Source: Alkalilimnicola ehrlichii
GTDB taxonomy: Bacteria > Pseudomonadota > Gammaproteobacteria > Nitrococcales > AK92
NCBI RefSeq assembly: GCF_003399765.1
Contig: NZ_NFZV01000015.1
Span: 50,850-114,849, forward strand
Direction of reading: 5' to 3'
Length of the DNA: 64,000 nt
In this document: one piece after another, positions 10,082-19,363 of the stretch
Position numbering within the stretch: the stretch's first letter is position 1
Layout of the letters: each line of letters starts with the position of its first letter
Made by a program: the position numbers and the translations under genes
The notes under the pieces: model-generated
What the model saw: only the letters and a program-made list of their open reading frames with translations
What the model was told of the DNA's origin: nothing
Database searches by the model: none

Positions 10082-10918
10082 ATGCTCACAACCCAGGAAC
10101 AACGAGACGCTTTTAGCAACGATGGAGCCGTCCTCATCAGGAACTGCCTCGACGAGACTCAGCTGGCACAGTGCTATGAGGCGTTCAAGTGGAATGTCGC
10201 CAACCCGGGGCCGTACGTCTTCCGGAAGCTGGACGGCACTAAGCTGCAGACCCACATCGACAACGCCAACCCCGCCGTCAAGGGCAGGTACGACGATCTC
10301 GTGACGACGCTTCCGCTCGCCAGGATCTTCCAGGAACTGTGGGGCTCGGAGCATGTTTGGTATTTCGCCGAGGAGATCTTCGCCAAGGAGGGCGGCAGCA
10401 GTGGTCGCGGGCCGTGGCACCAGGACACCGCGAACTTACCCTGGGCTGGCCCGCATTGGGGTAACGCCTGGATCACCTTTCAATCCATCCCCAAGAAGAA
10501 TTCACTTGAGATCATTCGCGGCTCCCATCGCGGCATCCAGTACGACGGCTCCACTTTCGCGAATCCCGACGATCCGACCGAGCCACTGCATAGGGACGGG
10601 ACCTATCCCCGCCTGCCACACATCGACAAGGATCTCGCGGAAGATCCCAACTCCTGGGACGTGATGTCCTGGCCTGTCACCCCCGGCGACGTGCTCTTCC
10701 TTCACCCGCGTTCGCTGCATGGCGGGGCAGCCGTCGATGCCGAGTGCCCAACGCGTCACACGCTGGTGCTGCGGTTCTTCGGCGACGACGCCAGGTTTCG
10801 CTGCCTCCCGGAATCGAACCCGCGATACGCGCGTACTGGCCCTCTGTTCAAGGAAGAAATGGCCAAGCTCAATGAGGGCGACCTGTTCCGCTCGCCCGTA
10901 TTCCGACAGCTCGCCTGA
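10082..10918 (+). CDS. Phytanoyl-CoA dioxygenase (PhyH) family Fe(II)/2-oxoglutarate oxygenase
   Basis: A 278-residue PhyH-family oxygenase, expected to hydroxylate a small substrate using Fe(II), oxygen and 2-oxoglutarate in the cytoplasm. The iron-binding H-x-D is in GPWHQDTANLPW (about residue 110) and the distal histidine is in HPRSLHGGA (about residue 220), followed by a conserved arginine in HTLVLRFFGDD. The ATG at 10082 sits behind AAGGAG with good spacing and starts with the typical EQRDAFSNDGAVLIRN; a start at 10061 is less likely. It is first in a run of four genes (RidA, DapB-like dehydrogenase, MBL-fold hydrolase) that probably form one catabolic unit. The substrate is unknown. 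Confidence 0.88.
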   Translation: MLTTQEQRDAFSNDGAVLIRNCLDETQLAQCYEAFKWNVANPGPYVFRKLDGTKLQTHIDNANPAVKGRYDDLVTTLPLARIFQELWGSEHVWYFAEEIFAKEGGSSGRGPWHQDTANLPWAGPHWGNAWITFQSIPKKNSLEIIRGSHRGIQYDGSTFANPDDPTEPLHRDGTYPRLPHIDKDLAEDPNSWDVMSWPVTPGDVLFLHPRSLHGGAAVDAECPTRHTLVLRFFGDDARFRCLPESNPRYARTGPLFKEEMAKLNEGDLFRSPVFRQLA

Positions 10919-10937
10919 AGCGCCCGGGAGAACAAAG

Positions 10938-11345
10938 ATGAAGCGACAAATGATCAACCCGAGCGAGGCTCGGGAACTGTACGACCGCCTGCACCTTTCA
11001 TCGGCAACTCGTGTCGGCGACATGATCTGGGTGTCCGGCCAGGTGGGCATGGACCGCGCCACCAACACCGTTGGGCAGGGCATGGAGGCACAGGCCAGGC
11101 TAGCGTTTGAAAACCTGAAGACCGTCCTTGAAGCCGCGGGCGCCACCATGGCTGACATCGTCGAGATCATGACATTCCACCTCGACATGGAGGGCAGCGA
11201 CATTCAGGAGTTCGTCAAGGTCAAGGACGAGTACTTGCCGAGCGACTACCCGTCATGGACGGGCGTGGGCGTCACTCAGCTCGCTCGGCCTGAATTCAAG
11301 ATCGAGATCCGCGCCATCGCTGTTGCTGGATGCGGCGCGGACTGA
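10938..11345 (+). CDS. RidA/YjgF/UK114-family protein
   Basis: A 135-residue protein of the RidA family, whose trimeric members hydrolyse reactive enamine/imine intermediates or act as dedicated deaminases in catabolic pathways. Family features are VGDMIWVSGQVGMD, the stretch QARLAFENLKTVLEAAGA, and the C-terminal GVTQLARPEFKIEI with the arginine of the LAR motif expected to hold the substrate carboxylate. The ATG at 10938, 19 bases after the dioxygenase stop and preceded by GGGAGAAC, is the likely start; the longer open frame upstream overlaps the dioxygenase in another frame. Its presence points to an imine or enamine intermediate in the pathway. Confidence 0.88.
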   Translation: MKRQMINPSEARELYDRLHLSSATRVGDMIWVSGQVGMDRATNTVGQGMEAQARLAFENLKTVLEAAGATMADIVEIMTFHLDMEGSDIQEFVKVKDEYLPSDYPSWTGVGVTQLARPEFKIEIRAIAVAGCGAD

Positions 11346-11443
11346 CGCTGCGACGCAACCGCGCATGGGTCAGTTTGGTGTCCGAAATGGCCCGGCCAAC
11401 ACCGTCATGCAATGGCCAACCGAAACTCAAGAGGAAAGCTGTG

Positions 11444-12421
11444 ATGACCGAGACACGACGAGTAGGCATTTACGGTACCGGCAAGGCTGCGGGTGAGATC
11501 GTCCGCGCCGTGGCGTCGAGTCCGCACACGCTGACGACGGCGATTGCGTTCTTTGATGAACAGGCGGGCCAGGACATTGGGGTGCTGACCGGCGGCGCAC
11601 CGGTCGGGGTCTTGGCGACGACGGACTTGGAAGGCGTCGTGCGCTCCGGCGATTTCGAGGTGCTCCTTTACGCGGGCCTCTCGGGCGACGTTCTCTACAA
11701 GACCATGGCCCTGTGCGCCGATGCTGGTGTCGACATGGTGCACGCCTGTTTCGCGCATCCTCGCCTGCGGCTGCCGCCGGAGATGCACGAGCGCTTGCAG
11801 GAACGCGCGGCAGCGACGGGTTCGCGCATCGTGGGCACGGGCATGCTGCCGGGGTTTTGGCTCGACGTGTTGCCCTCGCTGTTGACCAGTGCATTGCCTG
11901 CGCCGGTTTCCATCGTCGGCCAAGCCTGCTCCGACATCACCTCGTGGGGAGCCGGCGTACTGGCGGACGAGCTTGGCCTGGGGCGTCCGCCCGAGGATGG
12001 AGTCGGGCCGATCGGCGGCATTTTGCAGGAATCGGCGGAGATGATTGCCGAGGTGCTTGGCTTGGGCGGCGTGAAGTCGGAGCGGCGTGGCGGCTTCGTG
12101 ATTGCCGAGGCCGCCACCGAAGTGGCCGGCATACAGGTTAGTCCGGGTGATCGCGTTGGCTTCGATGAGTCCGCGGTGGTCCTTCATGATGGCAAGGAGC
12201 GGGTGCGCCTCGGTTGGACAGGCCTGCCGGGTGGCTCGTTCGAAGGCTTTGAACGGGCCCTGTTGGTCACGGCCATCGGCGGCGATGGCACCGAGATCGT
12301 CATCGATGTCACGAATCCTCTGGATCCCTATCCGGGTACGGCGGCGCGCTTCGTTCACGCCATTCGCGGGGTGCAACCCCTGCCCGGTGGCTTGCACACG
12401 CCAGTGAAGCTCAGCATCTGA
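11444..12421 (+). CDS. DapB-like NAD(P)-dependent dehydrogenase/reductase
   Basis: A 325-residue protein with an N-terminal Rossmann fold, RVGIYGTGKAAGEIVRAV, of the dihydrodipicolinate reductase N-terminal superfamily. This superfamily also includes 2,4-diaminopentanoate dehydrogenase-like enzymes of similar length, and the C-terminal half follows that pattern more than true DapB. Motifs include GTGMLPGFWLDVLPSLL and NPLDPYPGTAARFVHAI. The start is taken as ATG 11444 behind AAGAGGAAAG; GTG 11441 is possible, and the frame open from 11330 adds unrelated residues. Located between RidA and the MBL-fold gene, it may reduce or release an imine intermediate. The substrate is not known. Confidence 0.75.
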   Translation: MTETRRVGIYGTGKAAGEIVRAVASSPHTLTTAIAFFDEQAGQDIGVLTGGAPVGVLATTDLEGVVRSGDFEVLLYAGLSGDVLYKTMALCADAGVDMVHACFAHPRLRLPPEMHERLQERAAATGSRIVGTGMLPGFWLDVLPSLLTSALPAPVSIVGQACSDITSWGAGVLADELGLGRPPEDGVGPIGGILQESAEMIAEVLGLGGVKSERRGGFVIAEAATEVAGIQVSPGDRVGFDESAVVLHDGKERVRLGWTGLPGGSFEGFERALLVTAIGGDGTEIVIDVTNPLDPYPGTAARFVHAIRGVQPLPGGLHTPVKLSI

Positions 12422-12593
12422 CGCCAATGGAGTGAGAACGGGTAAAATGGCAGAAGACCTGAAGACATACCGAAGGTTGGGGGTGGTGTACCGAAGCCCT
12501 GCTCCATTCTCTTTGCCAAGTATGGAAGATGCAGTATCGCGTGAGCTCTCAGAGCGGATTCCACAGATCTTTTCCTGAAGCAAGGTAGCCACT

Positions 12594-13529
12594 ATGAACT
12601 CCGACGGAGTAAACCAACGTTCGCAAACACGCATCCAGCGCGCTGCTTTCGGCCGCGTTTCCGTCTTCTTCGGCGAGAAGAGCGGCAAGTATCCGGACGG
12701 CAATCAGGTGCTCATTCGCGGTTCGGACACCCTGGCCGCTTTCGATACACCCATCGTCTCGAACTACATCGGTGCAGAGTTCGACGCCACGGAGCTGGTC
12801 GTGCTGGGGCACGTGCACGAGGACCACATGGCCGGCCTGCACCGTCTGCCCAACGCCGAGGTTTACGCGCCCGAGGCCGACGTGTCGGCGGCCCGCAGCT
12901 GGGAAGGCCTGGCGGCGCATTTCGGTTGGGAGTCCGAGGAGCGCATCGCGCAGGCACTGGAGGCATTCCGGCGGGATTTCTTCTACGTGCCCCGGCCGGA
13001 TGCCAAGGGCTACCAGGACGGCATGACCTGGGATTTCGGCCAGGTCACGGTTCGCGCTATTCACATGCCCGGCCATACCGCGGGGCATACCGTGCTGCTG
13101 GTCGAGCCAGAGGGGATCGCCTTCATCGGCGATATCGACCTGAGCGGATTCGGGCCGTACTACGGGGACGCCTGTTCGAGCCTGGCGGACTTTCGACGCA
13201 GCCTGGCTCGCTTGCCCGATATCCCGGCGAAGGTCTGGGTAACCTCCCACCACCGGGGTGTCTACACCGACCGCGAGCATTTCCTCAAGGACCTTGCCGC
13301 CTTCGCCGCCAAGATCGACGAACGCGAACAACGGTTGCTGGCCTTGCTGGGCGAATCACCGAAGACGTTGGAACAACTGGTGGAGCAGCGGCTACTTTAT
13401 CCTCCCGGCTTCAATGCCGGCTGGGTGACGGACGCCGAAACCCGCACGATCTCGCAGCACCTGAGCGAACTGCTGGCGGACGGGCGCGTGACGATGGACG
13501 AATCGGGGTTCTACCGGCTGGGTGGCTGA
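12594..13529 (+). CDS. Metallo-beta-lactamase-fold hydrolase
   Basis: A 311-residue MBL-fold hydrolase. The metal-binding signature H-x-H-x-D-H is present as GHVHEDHMAG (about residue 70), the second histidine site is in HMPGHTAGHTVLL (about residue 160), the bridging aspartate is in FIGDIDLSG (about residue 180), and a later histidine lies in WVTSHHRG. The last 80 residues resemble the winged-helix tail found in several such proteins (EREQRLLALLGESPKTLEQLV). It starts 172 bases after the DapB-like gene, so it may have its own promoter. The substrate could be a lactone or thioester; this is inference only. Confidence 0.88.
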   Translation: MNSDGVNQRSQTRIQRAAFGRVSVFFGEKSGKYPDGNQVLIRGSDTLAAFDTPIVSNYIGAEFDATELVVLGHVHEDHMAGLHRLPNAEVYAPEADVSAARSWEGLAAHFGWESEERIAQALEAFRRDFFYVPRPDAKGYQDGMTWDFGQVTVRAIHMPGHTAGHTVLLVEPEGIAFIGDIDLSGFGPYYGDACSSLADFRRSLARLPDIPAKVWVTSHHRGVYTDREHFLKDLAAFAAKIDEREQRLLALLGESPKTLEQLVEQRLLYPPGFNAGWVTDAETRTISQHLSELLADGRVTMDESGFYRLGG

Positions 13530-13597
13530 GGGTTTTACGCCGGATCGGTGGCAACCGCCTGTGGCGATTACCTCCGTACGAGACGCCGTTCGTCCGG

Positions 13598-13753
13598 TCA
13601 CAATCTCGGGCCGCCGCGGCGGCGTTTGGGTCTGGCCATCAGCGTCTGGCACTCCAACTGCAGTACGTCGGGATGGCCGAACCACTGTTCGCGCACAGCG
13701 TGTGCAGCGTCTCCCGTCAGTGTATTCAAGTGCAGGCTCTGCTTATCACTCAT
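13598..13753 (-). CDS. Small hypothetical protein (51 aa)
   Basis: A minus-strand frame starting MSDKQSLHLNTLTGD and containing EQWFGHPDVLQLECQ, with a basic tail ARPKRRRGG. I do not recognise it. The composition is protein-like, but there is no clear ribosome site, and it may be a remnant of the same decayed region as the Fic-like fragment upstream of it. Confidence 0.25.
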   Translation of the reverse strand: MSDKQSLHLNTLTGDAAHAVREQWFGHPDVLQLECQTLMARPKRRRGGPRL

Positions 13754-13932
13754 GGTCCGTCGCATGTCTACGCTAGCGAGCGCGTCCATGCGCCGCCAGG
13801 GATTGGACACAATGCCTCAACTCTTCGACTCTGCTGCCTACCCGGCGGCAAAGCGCTGCCACGGCAATGACAACCCGTGGCAGGAAAAAGTGGCGACAGC
13901 AGTATCGCTCTTTAACAGGATTGCCCGGCGTG

Positions 13933-14241
13933 CTATCGAGGCGGGTAGAGGTCCGGAACGAGGTAGCCGGCGGCATGCGCCGGAAAGCCCAATCGTACCG
14001 GGGCTCTCTCCGATTTCGAGGCCAGTAGTCCCTCCGCGAGCAGCGGGCTCAGCACCCTGCGGGCTTGACGCTCGGACGTGCCAAGGACATTGGGGCCTCG
14101 CCGCGCGCGTACTCGCCCCGCTGCCAAACGAGCCGGACGTTCGGCCCCTAACCCGTCGACCGTTCGATCTGGATTACCCCGATCTGGACGATGAGTCGGA
14201 AGGGTCGGTGTGATGGCCGAGACCCTGCTCGCCATACTCAA
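13933..14241 (-). pseudogene. Fic-family protein C-terminal fragment
   Basis: Residues about 50-100 of this frame read TSERQARRVLSPLLAEGLL followed by APVRLGFPAHAAGYLVPDLYP. This is the winged-helix tail typical of Fic proteins with a C-terminal helix-turn-helix. The catalytic HPFxxGNGR core is not encoded nearby, so only the tail survives. The first 45 residues look out of frame. Confidence 0.45.
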
Positions 14242-14413
14242 CGGCCATGTCTGGGCCGTCGCGCTGGCACAGGACGCGCTTGGCGGTATCGGGAGGGTCG
14301 CTAAGCTGCTCTTGCTGCCCTCAAGGTTCCGACCGAGCGGCCGCTACTTCAGTGTGTGCCTATCCTGGGCTCGGGGAGGCTTTGCTTAAACCTTTAGCCG
14401 CTTGAGTATCCGC

Positions 14414-15346
14414 ATGCCGTACTTCCTAGCCTTAATCCTGGTGTTACTCGCGGGCTGCGCCACGTCCAATCCTAGCCACTCTCCTGCTGTGCTCGCTTAT
14501 TCTTATGATCCAGATGCTTCCCTCGCATTGAACGTTGCTCGGGCGGCAGGGATTGCAGGCATTTCCGACCTGCCTTACGAGGAGTACGCGGCCCTGGTGG
14601 AGGCAAACCCTGAACTGTCTAGCGCAGTAAGCGGCGAAGTGCGTGACGTCTCGCGGGCGAACCTGCCGGTCGCTGCGGCCGCAGCGAGGATCAGCTACGT
14701 CTCTCCGCCTACTGGCTTGAGCCCCGGTGCTGGCAGCGTCTTAAGTGCAATAAGCTGGCTGTCGGCGGGGGAAATGGTCCCGGCGCGGGAGACTTGGTTC
14801 ATCGCATGGCTTCCAGAGGGGAAGACGTTGCAGGACTTGGAGGCCGAGTTCCTCGACGCGCTGTTTAGGATCAGCCCGCTTTCGGAGCAGCCGCACGAGC
14901 GCACGGTGCTCGATGCCGACAGCAGCGACCCGCGGCCTTACTACCACACCCCCGACTGTGCGCGGGTGCGTTGGGCCCGTATGGACGTGTTCGAGGCGGA
15001 CTGCAGCTTGGGCATGACGTTCGCCACCTACTGGCTGGATCCTGAAGAGCGATCCTACCTGAGGGCGTCAAGCTTTCCGTTCCCGGAACCTCGCCCGGCT
15101 CCCCAGTTTCTTGGGGGCGGCGGCGAGCGTGCGCACGGCCCTGTTTTGTTCGGTATCCGAACTCGCGGCGTTGGGGAGCTTGCCGAGCTAGGCGATGAAG
15201 GCATCCTTCAGCTGAGCGCCAATCTTCCGGCGTGGGTGTACATCTACTACGCCAGGGCGTTCACCCGCGACTTCACGCGGTTCACGCCTGTGGTCCTGAA
15301 CAGTGGTGAGGCGCACTACTTCATCGGGGCGCCGACGCGTGATTGA
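14414..15346 (+). CDS. Hypothetical lipoprotein
   Basis: A 310-residue exported protein with a short signal peptide MPYFLALILVLLAGC; the lipobox LAGC predicts lipidation at residue 15. The ATG at 14414 is preferred over the upstream TTG (14402). The mature part is acidic, without transmembrane segments, and contains SLALNVARAAGIAG, GEMVPARETWFIAWLP and PAWVYIYYARAF. I do not recognise the family. It is the last gene before the right island boundary and has no operon partner. The outer or inner membrane cannot be decided; Ala follows the cysteine, which favours outer-membrane sorting. Confidence 0.7.
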   Translation: MPYFLALILVLLAGCATSNPSHSPAVLAYSYDPDASLALNVARAAGIAGISDLPYEEYAALVEANPELSSAVSGEVRDVSRANLPVAAAAARISYVSPPTGLSPGAGSVLSAISWLSAGEMVPARETWFIAWLPEGKTLQDLEAEFLDALFRISPLSEQPHERTVLDADSSDPRPYYHTPDCARVRWARMDVFEADCSLGMTFATYWLDPEERSYLRASSFPFPEPRPAPQFLGGGGERAHGPVLFGIRTRGVGELAELGDEGILQLSANLPAWVYIYYARAFTRDFTRFTPVVLNSGEAHYFIGAPTRD

Positions 15347-15735
15347 TTTCGCAGAACTTTTTATGGCGAACAGACGCTTTGGCGGGGTGCTTCGCCCGCC
15401 GTGTGCTCAGGACGCGCCGTCTTTTTCGTAGCTCGCCTTCGGAAACCTAGCAACAGTTTAGTACTTACTGGGTGCGAAACGGGTGGGGCCACGCCGATTA
15501 GTTTGGCGCCTACCGCCGGTGAGTTGCGTTGTAGGGATCGGACCTGCCACTGGTTGGCTACACCTTCAAAAGGGCGCGCCAGAGGAAGCCGATGCCCGCT
15601 GGCTCTGGTTCAAAATCAGCGTGCAAGTGCTTGCTTATCTTGCGCCCGGAGGTCCTCTTTTGAAGCCTTCTGAGGCTAGCGCGAGAGCCCCGGAAGACTC
15701 GCACTGTCAGCAACTTACCGCCAAATGCATTCCTT
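15347..15735. other. Island right end, no gene seen
   Basis: These 389 bases contain several short frames in both directions but no start-site or family support. They lead directly into the attR copy of the tRNA end. Confidence 0.4.
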
Positions 15736-15781
15736 CTTGACATGGTGGGGGTCGTTGGTTCGAGTCCAATCGCGCCTACCA
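15736..15781 (+). repeat. Right attachment-site repeat (attR), tRNA-Val 3' fragment
   Basis: Exact copy of 3367-3412: anticodon arm, variable region, T arm, acceptor 3' strand and CCA. The D arm and 5' acceptor strand are missing, so this is not a functional tRNA. It marks the distal boundary of the island. Confidence 0.85.
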
Positions 15782-15807
15782 AATAAATCCTGGCCTGTCA
15801 GGTGCTT

Positions 15808-15838
15808 AAAGCCCCGCCACCGAGCGGGGCTTTTTGTT
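15808..15838 (+). terminator. Intrinsic terminator behind attR
   Basis: AAAGCCCCGC and GCGGGGCTTT stem with T-rich tail; diverged duplicate of the tRNA-Val terminator at 3440-3470. It may also end the convergent corA transcript. Confidence 0.8.
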
Positions 15839-15954
15839 TGGCGCGAATCCCCCCGGATCGATCCTGATAACACCCTCGCTGGTTTGGCCGCTCTGGCGCC
15901 GGCGCGCGGTGTATGCCCAGCCGCCGCCGAGCGGGGAGTGGGCCGCCCTGACTC

Positions 15955-17027
15955 CTAGAGCCAGCGCTTGCGTCTGAAGTAGATGAGCATGGCGCCGCCG
16001 ACCACTGCCAGCAGCGCCAGCACGGCGGGATAGCCGTAGCGCCAGCCAAGTTCTGGCATGTTCCACGGGCTGGCGCCGGTATCGAAGTTCATCCCGTAGA
16101 TGCCGACGATGACCGACAGCGGGATGAAGGTGGTGGCGATGATGGTCAGTACCCGCATGATGTCGTTCATCTGCTGATTGACCGCGCTCATCAGCAGGTC
16201 CAGCATCGCGCGACTCATCTCCCGGTAACTGTCGGCCTGCTCCAACAGGTGGCGCGCGTGGTCGGCGCAATCGCGCAGGAAGACCTCGCTCGCCGGGGTG
16301 ATCAGGGGGAGTCATGGCGCAGCAGCATTTCGGTTACCTCTTGCTGTGACCACAGCGCCCGGTGCAGAAACACCAGCTCCCGCCGCGCGCGGTGAATCCG
16401 GTCCATGAGACCGGGTTGTCGCGGGTCTTCGAGGATGGCCGCTTCCAGCGCCTCCAGTTCATCGGCATACCGCTCAAGGACGGGGAAGCCCTGATCCACC
16501 AGCAGATCGGTCAGGGCATAGAAGAGATAGTCTGTGCCGCTCGTGCGCAGGCGGCCTTCGGGGGCCGCCTCGAGCCGGCGGCGCACCGGGGCGAACTGAT
16601 CGTCACCGGCGTCGTCATCGATGCTGATGACAAAGTGCTCGCCCAGCAGCAGGCTGACTTGGCGCAAGGACAGCCCGTGGTCGCTCCAGCGCGGTCGCCG
16701 CAGGACGAGGAACAGGTAGCGCTCGTAATCCTCGACCTTGGCGCGTTGCCCGGGGTGGCAGATGTCCTCCAGAACCAAATGGTGCACCGAGAAGAGCTCG
16801 GCGACGTCACGTAACAGTTCTGGGCCCGGTGTGCCTTCGATATCCAGCCATAGCGTTTCGCCGCGCCCAAGCCACTCCCGGCAGCGGGCGATGTCGAATG
16901 CCTCGACGGCCTGATAAGCCTCGGCGGTATACCTGATCAGGGTGATGCGGCATTCGCTGCCGGCACTGTCCTGCCATTGGCCCGGTGGGCTTCCCGGTGG
17001 GTTTCGGGTTTTGCTTATGTACTTCAC
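15955..17027 (-). CDS. corA: CorA-family Mg2+/Co2+ channel, one frameshift
   Basis: CorA divalent-cation channel of the inner membrane. It starts at GTG 17027 behind GGAGGAG. The cytoplasmic domain shows LWLDIEG, SVHHLVLEDICHPGQRAKVE and FLVLRRP; the long stalk helix follows. After the break come VLTIIATTFIPLSVIVGIYGMNFD, containing the GMN selectivity signature between the two transmembrane helices, and a basic end FRRKRWL. The frame is lost at a run of five G on the plus strand (16305-16309). One added base restores a ~357-residue protein with normal CorA order, so a read error is likely. First gene of the metal block, convergent with the island terminator. Confidence 0.88.
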
Positions 17028-17188
17028 GAGTTCTCCTCCCGCGTGCTGCCGTGGCGACACTGGTTGCGCCGATGCTGAAAGAAGTCGGTCCCGGTCAAGC
17101 GCTCTGCTAGGACCGTCTGGTCCGGCTCGCACCCTGCGAGCCCGTAGCAGGGCGCTCGCTCGTCGCAGCGTGCGGGCAGTGTGGCTAT

Positions 17189-19324
17189 TTAGAGGGGTGC
17201 CCGCCTCAGCAGCTGGGCGTTGAGCGCGACGATGACGGTGCTGGCCGACATCAGCACCGCGCCCACGGCGGGAACCAGCAGCAGGCCCCAGGCGGCGAAC
17301 AGCCCCGCCGCCAGCGGAATCGCGACGATGTTGTAGCCAGCCGCCCACCACAGGTTCTGCAGCATCTTGCGGTAGGTGGCGCGGCTTAGCGTGACAATGC
17401 GCGGCACGTCGCGCGGATCGCTGCGCACCAGCACCACATCGCCGGCCTCGACGGCAACACTGGTGCCGGCGCCGATGGCGACGCCGACGTCCGCAGTGAC
17501 CAGTGCGGGGGCATCGTTGACGCCGTCGCCCACCATCGCCACCCGCTTGCCGCGGCGCTGCAGCTGCTTGATCTTCTCGGCCTTGTCCTGTGGCAACACC
17601 TCGGCGAACACCGTGTCGATGCCGAGCTCGGTCGCCACCGCCTGGGCGACGGCCTGGGAATCGCCGGTGAGCATGGCGACCTCGATCCCCGCCTCATGCA
17701 GGCGCCGAACGGCTTCCCGCGACTCCGGCCGAACGGCGTCCGCGATCGCGAATACGGCCAGCGCCGCCTGCCCCTCGATCAGCCAGATCGCCGAGCGTCC
17801 CTGGTCGGCGTAGCGGCGGGCGGCGTCCCGCAGCGTCTGCGGCGGGCTGAGCTCCAGCGCGCGCAGCAGGTTCGGACCGCCCATGCGCAGCCACCTGTCT
17901 TCCACCCGCGCGCTCACGCCTTCGCCGGCGGCGGAGGCGAACTCGAGGGCCTCGGGAACCTGCAGCTGCTGGTCTTCGGCGCTGTGCACGATGGCGCGCG
18001 CCAGCGGGTGTTCCGAGTCGCGTTCGACCCCGGCGGCGAGTCGCAGTGCCTCGTCTCGCGTAAGCCCGCCGGCGACCGCCATGTCGACCACTCGATGCTC
18101 GCCCAAGGTCAGCGTTCCGGTCTTGTCGAAGACCACTACATCCAGCTCGCGCGCCTGTTCGAGTCCGCGCCGTTGCCGCACGAGCAGGCCACTGCTTGCG
18201 CCCAGGCTGGTCGAGATGGCGATCACCAGGGGCACCGCCAGTCCTAGTGCGTGTGGGCAGGCGATGACCAGCACGGTCACCACCCGCTCGACCACGAAGG
18301 CCCCCTCGGCGTCCAGGGCAATCCAGACAAGGGCGGTGAGCACGGCCGCGCTCACCGCCACGAACGTCAGAAAGAACGCGGCGCGGTCCGCCAGCGCCTG
18401 GGCGCGCGAGCGCGACGCCTGCGCCTGCTCGACCGTGCGCATGATTCCGGCCAGCGCGGTCTGCTCGCCCGATTCGGTGACGTCGACCCGCAGCGAGCCG
18501 CCGCCGTTGACGGTGCCGGCGATCACCTTATCGCCCGCGTCCTTGGCCACCGGACGCGACTCGCCGGTGATCATCGCCTCGTTGACGTCGCTATGGCCGC
18601 TGATCACCGTGCCGTCGGCGGGCACCTTGGCGCCGGGCCGGATCAGCACCGTGTCGCTGGGGCGCAGCTCGTCGACGGCGACTTCCTCCAGCCTATCGCC
18701 GCGGACGCGTACCGCTTGGCTGGGCAACAGCCTGGCCAGCGCCTTGAGCGCGCCCTGGGCCTGAAAGATGGAGCGCATCTCGATCCAGTGGCCGAGCAGC
18801 ATCACGGTCACCAGGGTCGCCAGCTCGTCCCACAGCGGCATGCCGGGGTAGCCGAGGGTGACGATGACGCTGAAGCCAAAGGCGACCGTGATCGCCAGGG
18901 CGATGAGCGTCATCATGCCCGGCACGCGGTCTCTCAGCTCGCGCGCAGCGCCCTGCAGGAAGACCCAGCCGCCGTAGAAAAACACGACGGTCCCGAAGGC
19001 GGGCGCGATCCACTCCGAGCCGGGGAAGGTCGGTGCGTGAAAGCCGGTCAGGCGGGGCAGCATGTGGCCCCAGAGCACGATGGGAACGGTCAGCGCGAGC
19101 GAGAGCCAGAACTTGTTGCGAAACATCGCGACGCTGTGGCCGGCATGCTTGTCGTGGCCGCGTTGCGCAGGTTCCGCTTCGCCTTCGAGCGCCTGCGCTT
19201 TCCGGCCATGTTTCGGGTGCTCGGGATAGCCGGGCTTGTCCGCCGCCGGGTCGTGGTGATGCCGAGGGTGCCGATTGCCGTCGTCCATAAGGTCAACTTC
19301 GGCTGCTCTGCCTCCGCCGTGCAT
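17189..19324 (-). CDS. copB: CopB-type copper-translocating P-type ATPase (CPH motif)
   Basis: Heavy-metal P1B ATPase that exports copper across the inner membrane. The metal motif in TM6 is CPH (VIACPHALGL), typical of the P1B-3/CopB group. The N-terminus is histidine-rich (HPRHHHDP, GHDKHAGH) instead of a CxxC domain, as usual for CopB. Other motifs are MITGES (actuator), DKTGTLT (phosphorylation Asp) and GDGVNDAPA (hinge). The start is uncertain: ATG 19324 gives 711 residues, while ATG 19288 begins MDDGNRHPRHHHDP and removes a leader unlike the family. The C-terminal TM pair ends at LRRAPL. It is separated from corA by about 160 bases without features. Confidence 0.93.
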   Translation of the reverse strand: MHGGGRAAEVDLMDDGNRHPRHHHDPAADKPGYPEHPKHGRKAQALEGEAEPAQRGHDKHAGHSVAMFRNKFWLSLALTVPIVLWGHMLPRLTGFHAPTFPGSEWIAPAFGTVVFFYGGWVFLQGAARELRDRVPGMMTLIALAITVAFGFSVIVTLGYPGMPLWDELATLVTVMLLGHWIEMRSIFQAQGALKALARLLPSQAVRVRGDRLEEVAVDELRPSDTVLIRPGAKVPADGTVISGHSDVNEAMITGESRPVAKDAGDKVIAGTVNGGGSLRVDVTESGEQTALAGIMRTVEQAQASRSRAQALADRAAFFLTFVAVSAAVLTALVWIALDAEGAFVVERVVTVLVIACPHALGLAVPLVIAISTSLGASSGLLVRQRRGLEQARELDVVVFDKTGTLTLGEHRVVDMAVAGGLTRDEALRLAAGVERDSEHPLARAIVHSAEDQQLQVPEALEFASAAGEGVSARVEDRWLRMGGPNLLRALELSPPQTLRDAARRYADQGRSAIWLIEGQAALAVFAIADAVRPESREAVRRLHEAGIEVAMLTGDSQAVAQAVATELGIDTVFAEVLPQDKAEKIKQLQRRGKRVAMVGDGVNDAPALVTADVGVAIGAGTSVAVEAGDVVLVRSDPRDVPRIVTLSRATYRKMLQNLWWAAGYNIVAIPLAAGLFAAWGLLLVPAVGAVLMSASTVIVALNAQLLRRAPL

Positions 19325-19363
19325 TGGGGGCCACTGCCGCGCTAGCCAATGCCTGGTCCGGTA

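Larger units (their letters stand above)
13530..14413. other. Gene-poor stretch with relics
   Basis: No complete gene is supported. Long plus-strand frames here lack start signals and family features. The minus strand holds a Fic-like C-terminal remnant (13933-14241) and a possible 51-codon frame (13598-13753). This is typical of a decayed island segment. Confidence 0.5.

Noticed and set aside
11405..12703. 432-codon open frame on the minus strand
   Set aside because: Antisense to the DapB-like gene, no family motif; a by-product of high GC content.
15736..15781. Second tRNA-Val gene
   Set aside because: Only the 3' 46 bases are present; D arm and 5' acceptor strand are missing, so it is an att copy.
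18251..19345. 364-codon plus-strand frame
   Set aside because: Lies opposite copB; rich in His/Gly/Arg as expected from reading a GC-rich gene backwards.
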